DNA of 20,634 bases from Echinostoma caproni (lineage: Eukaryota; Platyhelminthes; Trematoda; Plagiorchiida; Echinostomatidae): NCBI GenBank assembly GCA_900618425.1, contig UZAN01046314.1, positions 1 through 20,634 on the forward strand. Reading direction: 5' to 3'. Below the pieces are notes generated by a model. The model saw only the letters and a list, made by a program, of their open reading frames with translations, was not told the origin of the DNA and did no database searches. Shown in pieces: positions 18,090 to 20,634 of the stretch. Within the stretch, counting starts at the first letter, position 1, and every line of letters starts with the position of its first letter. Made by a program: the position numbers and the translations under genes.

Positions 18090-18610
18090 AAAGTACTTCG
18101 AAGACTGCTAGTCTGTCGAACTTACGAGCTTAAAACCTCCGTCCTGCCGCATTAGGGTTCGCACGTCAAATTTTCGGTGGGTTTGAAAGGGCATCAGAGA
18201 GCAACATGAGCGATCAATGAAGTCCGCTTCATTGTATTTCACTGTATGATGATGATGATGATGAACACGAGCCCCAGCTGGTGAATGAAGATACGGTGGA
18301 ACTCATTGAGACGGGATAAGAGAGAACAGGGATGTGATGACCACTCGAGGCACTGCTGATGGCGCAGCTTGGTCTGGAACTAGTTGCGCGAAATACAGGG
18401 CCTGGGAGAAGCAGGGAGATATGTACGGTGCGCGATTCTTCAGTCACGGAAAAAATCGGGATACATTGATGTGAGGACATTCGTGATTGTCCGCATTGGT
18501 CGCTCGACTCAGAGCTAGCCTTTTCCAGGGTGCAGTTTGGCGTTAGCGAAACCAAGTGTGAACTGCAGGCAATAGCGTTGTTGGACATGAGCTGGTGTCC
18601 AGTTGTGTGG
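18090..18610 (-). mobile_element. Inverted RTE-type 5' fragment (leader plus endonuclease start)
   Basis: On the minus strand a Ser-rich open region (18615-18229) leads through a CAT repeat and a segment shared with 13603-13660. It reaches KFDVRTLMRQD (about 18178-18146), the N-terminal FNVRTL strand of the family's endonuclease. Homology is lost near 18110. The fragment abuts the plus-strand 3' end at 18074, so two pieces of the family meet in opposite orientation. The leader assignment is inference from position and the shared segment. Confidence 0.4.
18246..18263. repeat. (ATG)6 microsatellite
   Basis: Six ATG trinucleotides within the inverted RTE leader. The matching segment at about 13610 has only a short CATCAT remnant, so the repeat expanded in this copy or decayed in the other. 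Confidence 0.9.
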
Positions 18611-19142
18611 TTCATTCACTTCTTCTGGCCAACCTTGATGAGTAGATTGAACTCGACAGGAGACAATGACCATATTTGGTGGCGGGACATTCACTGGCTC
18701 ACATTGCTGTCAAATCTGAAACCATATTCATCCCTGAGAACTGCTTCTGATCTTTCGCGAGATCTTATTGGGAAAGTTCAGGTCCATTTTATTTACGGCC
18801 TCCGGCGAATCGGCGGTGGTTCCACTATCAGCGACCTGATGACTGACCTTATAGCATACAGCTTCGCCATTTCGAGGAAAACCTAGGATTGATCAAACTA
18901 GTTTGGTCTTTCCACTTAACCACATTCAGTGTTCACTTAGCTTCTCGGCAAGCTGTTATGTAGACTCATCGAGGGAAATCAGTGTTGACATCTGTATTTG
19001 TCTTGTAAACACCTAGACTTGTTCGTACCTCTGTTTATCATGCTCAGTTCTTTGCAACAAGGGAAATGAAGTTAAACTATGGCGTTTTCATAGACCTTCG
19101 ATGAAGTTAATTTGATTTTATCCGTAACTCGTTAAGTGTTCA
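18611..19142. other. Unassigned sequence
   Basis: A frame open from 18530 to 18884 has no motif and begins inside the inverted RTE fragment, so I do not treat it as a gene. Nothing else is recognised. Confidence 0.45.
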
Positions 19143-19688
19143 GTGCAACTTTGTTTCTGTTTCAACATTCAACCTGTCATCCAAAATAGTTTTCTATTTA
19201 GAGTGACTAAAACCATCAAGGGTTCTATCTTTCCGCACTCTGCGGAATCAAACCACGTAGGTAATGTGATTGAGGCGTTTCGATCCGTCTACTTGCTTCT
19301 CAGTCGTCAATCTGAGGGGTTTAGGAGTCGCATTTTCACCACAGCGAAAGCAATCCGAGTCCGCAAACATAATCCTCTCCTATGCTTACCAAAGTCATTT
19401 GTAAGAGTACAGCTTTCCTTGACCAACGCCATGCACGATGCAGTCAACCGCCACTTGCTTCTAATAACTCAATCCAATGCGCATGTGAGGACCAAAGTCT
19501 TGCGAACATCAGATCATAGATCTGAAATAATGATGATTTTTTTCTTCTCTTCTCCTACTGAAAATTTCGACAAATTGTTATGTATTGACCTGCAGATGAA
19601 TCACCGCAAATGGGGTTGTCCGCTACTGTGTTTTTCGTACAACGTTTACAGAGTGTATATTCGGACCATTTGTCAAATTCCTTCCTGA
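19143..19688 (+). CDS. Long open frame without recognised domain, doubtful
   Basis: The frame is stop-free from 19128 to 19685, about 186 codons, but has no ATG near its start. If real it must therefore be an internal exon. The product is basic and Ser/Leu-rich (for example SVYLLLSRQSEGFRSRIFTT) with no family I know. Within it, 19230-19246 is a perfect inverted repeat, TTCCGCA-CTC-TGCGGAA. Frames this long are uncommon but not exceptional by chance in 20 kb. It ends just before the acceptor that opens the E2-like gene, so it could also be upstream intergenic DNA. Confidence 0.2.
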   Translation: MQLCFCFNIQPVIQNSFLFRVTKTIKGSIFPHSAESNHVGNVIEAFRSVYLLLSRQSEGFRSRIFTTAKAIRVRKHNPLLCLPKSFVRVQLSLTNAMHDAVNRHLLLITQSNAHVRTKVLRTSDHRSEIMMIFFFSSPTENFDKLLCIDLQMNHRKWGCPLLCFSYNVYRVYIRTICQIPS

Positions 19689-19778
19689 CGATACACTACA
19701 GTCATGTTATCAAATCTTTTCTTTTTCAGACTTGCTTCATAGAAGTATCATTTGAAAGTATCGGCTTTTGTTGAAAAA

Positions 19779-20201
19779 ATGGTACGTCTCTTTCATGACT
19801 AACCGAGAATCTATTGATGTATGTTTGCGTCACCCAATAGACGGGAGACCGGCGCTCGTTTGTTCGTGAATTGATGACTTTGATGTCCGTGATCGATACG
19901 GAGTTTTCAGGACAGATTAGGTTGCTACCACTGGAGGAAGGGAATGTGAATGAGGCGTACGTGGAAGTCACTCCAGCAAAGGGATATTACGCGCACGCAG
20001 CATTTGTATTTCGTGTAAGTGCGCGGTTCTCCGTGTAACTTCTTGCTTCCGTTTCAGATTGAAGCGACAATGACTTATCCTTTTGAAAAGCCTCACTTGT
20101 CTTGTTGCACTGAGGTTTTTCATCCGAATATCAGCCATGAATATTCCGATGAGAATGTTACTTCTTTCGAAACGGTCTCTACTCGAAGGGCATCATCTTA
20201 A
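19779..20201 (+). CDS. Ubiquitin-conjugating-fold (E2-like) protein, 5' exons
   Basis: A strong acceptor (CTTTTCTTTTTCAG, ending 19729) opens a 52-base exon whose last three bases are the ATG (19779-19781), directly followed by GTACGT. A 59-nt intron (19782-19840) leads to exon 19841-20014. A 43-nt intron (GTAAGT..GTTTCAG, 20015-20057) leads to the exon from 20058, all in phase 0. The protein reads SFVRELMTLMS (helix 1), then YVEVTPAKGYYAHAAFVFR (residues about 41-59), YPFEKPHLSCCTEVFHPNI (about 66-84). The last contains the HPN triad of the UBC fold (H81-P82-N83). VTP..GYY and FHPNI most resemble NEDD8-type E2s (UBE2M/UBE2F). The frame stops at 20199-20201 before any clear catalytic Cys block, so the exon probably ends earlier (a GT follows DEN at 20156) and continues downstream. 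If active it would transfer a ubiquitin-like modifier to target lysines in cytosol or nucleus. Confidence 0.65.
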
Positions 20202-20409
20202 ACAAGTGGCGTGATAGTATTGCTTGATGGGTGGATAATTGCTGCGTTGATACTGTCCACATACGTTGTCCGATTCTTAGTTTTGGCTTTGGTCCCATAA
20301 AGCAATTTGCCAGATTCGTTTACTATTGCTACATTGGGGAAGTTGGGAGGCGTACGGTACAGAGGCGTTTGACTTCAGCTTCAGTCAGGTTGTTCTAAAT
20401 ACTTGCCAG
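20202..20409. other. Intron or unresolved middle exon of the E2-like gene
   Basis: The E2 catalytic segment should lie near here. Two stretches look vaguely right but do not splice convincingly. One is in-frame sequence after the stop, with VIVLLDGWIIAALILSTYVV (to 20300). The other is a frame from a possible acceptor at 20384 starting SGCSKYLPATESLDLYDRC. I cannot choose between them. Confidence 0.3.
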
Positions 20410-20634
20410 CCACGGAGTCTCTAGATTTGTACGATCGTTGCTTCTGTCTTCTGAATTATTTCAACAATGGAGATGCTATTCTGCCGTTACAGACAGATAT
20501 TGTTCCAAAGTAGCAGCACACTTGACGGATTTGGTGAATAAGTTGACTACATTTTGTGAAGGACAGGAAGACAGCCCTGAAGAAACAACACTATTGGAAG
20601 GCTTTACGAAGAAGAGTTTCTGGTGGAGAGATTT
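20410..20634 (+). CDS. Candidate 3' exon of the E2-like gene, runs off the window
   Basis: A good acceptor (TACTTGCCAG, ending 20409) opens a frame with no stop to the window end, about 74 codons, entered with two bases from a previous exon. It reads HGVSRFVRSLLLSSELFQQW, then a CYSAVTDRYCSKVAAHLTD helix-like stretch, then an acidic part (CEGQEDSPEETTLLEG) and KKSFWWRD. The first part could be the C-terminal helices of a UBC fold, and the acidic tail an extension. A competing frame over the first half (LDLYDRCFCLLNYFNNGDAI) also resembles E2 helices, so a frame error or another short intron is possible. Orientation and position support one gene with 19779-20201. Confidence 0.4.

Noticed and set aside
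18229..18615. 128-codon minus-strand frame, Ser-rich
   Set aside because: It covers the inverted RTE leader, and its serine run comes from the ATG microsatellite; there is no sign of a host gene.
1..20634. CRISPR array, bacterial operon, rRNA or full-length autonomous transposon
   Set aside because: No regularly spaced repeats, no bacterial gene arrangement and no rRNA signature seen; every retroelement reading frame is broken or partial.

Overview
The window looks like nuclear DNA of a digenean flatworm (fluke), from a draft assembly with isolated ambiguous bases at 800, 1036, 2516, 3175 and 9646. I see no bacterial gene organisation. The main clues are wrecked non-LTR retrotransposons whose endonuclease and reverse-transcriptase motifs resemble the RTE-, CR1- and Jockey-like elements of trematodes, and candidate introns of only 38-59 nt, typical of the 5' parts of fluke genes. 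Species cannot be told from the sequence.

Layout. 1-2805: no recognised gene, but one very good 38-nt intron (1245-1282). 2806-4254: a chain of phase-compatible exons of an unrecognised gene, with a hydrophobic segment followed by an acidic Ser/Glu-rich region. 4338-7319: two broken RTE-type copies. 7320-10379: unassigned, with a (TG)n microsatellite. 10380-12369: an RTE-type copy lacking most of its reverse transcriptase and ending in CTGAA repeats. 12370-14329: a candidate 60-codon exon, a third RTE 3' end, and two copies of an unnamed dispersed repeat. 14330-16052: a CR1-like reverse transcriptase split by what looks like a solo LTR (14406-14887) flanked by a near-perfect 5-bp target duplication. 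16245-16690: an internally deleted Jockey/CR1-like fragment. 17054-17890: two head-to-tail minus-strand elements, each with a tRNA-like A/B-box head and a hammerhead-ribozyme fold; one ribozyme is intact in its core and one is decayed. 18012-18610: RTE 3' end next to an inverted RTE 5' fragment. 18611-19729: unassigned. 19730-20634: 5' exons of a ubiquitin-conjugating-fold (E2-like) gene with 59- and 43-nt introns.

The most interesting object is the tandem pair of tRNA-headed hammerhead elements at 17.05-17.9 kb. Their arrangement (pol III promoter, then self-cleaving ribozyme, then a shared 59-bp 3' end) recalls the schistosome Sm-alpha SINE-like family and the tandem ribozyme-bearing retroelements (retrozymes) described in animals. 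The solo LTR is the cleanest record of an insertion event. The protein-coding genes share no visible pathway: they are two unrelated partial genes separated by about 15 kb of transposon debris.
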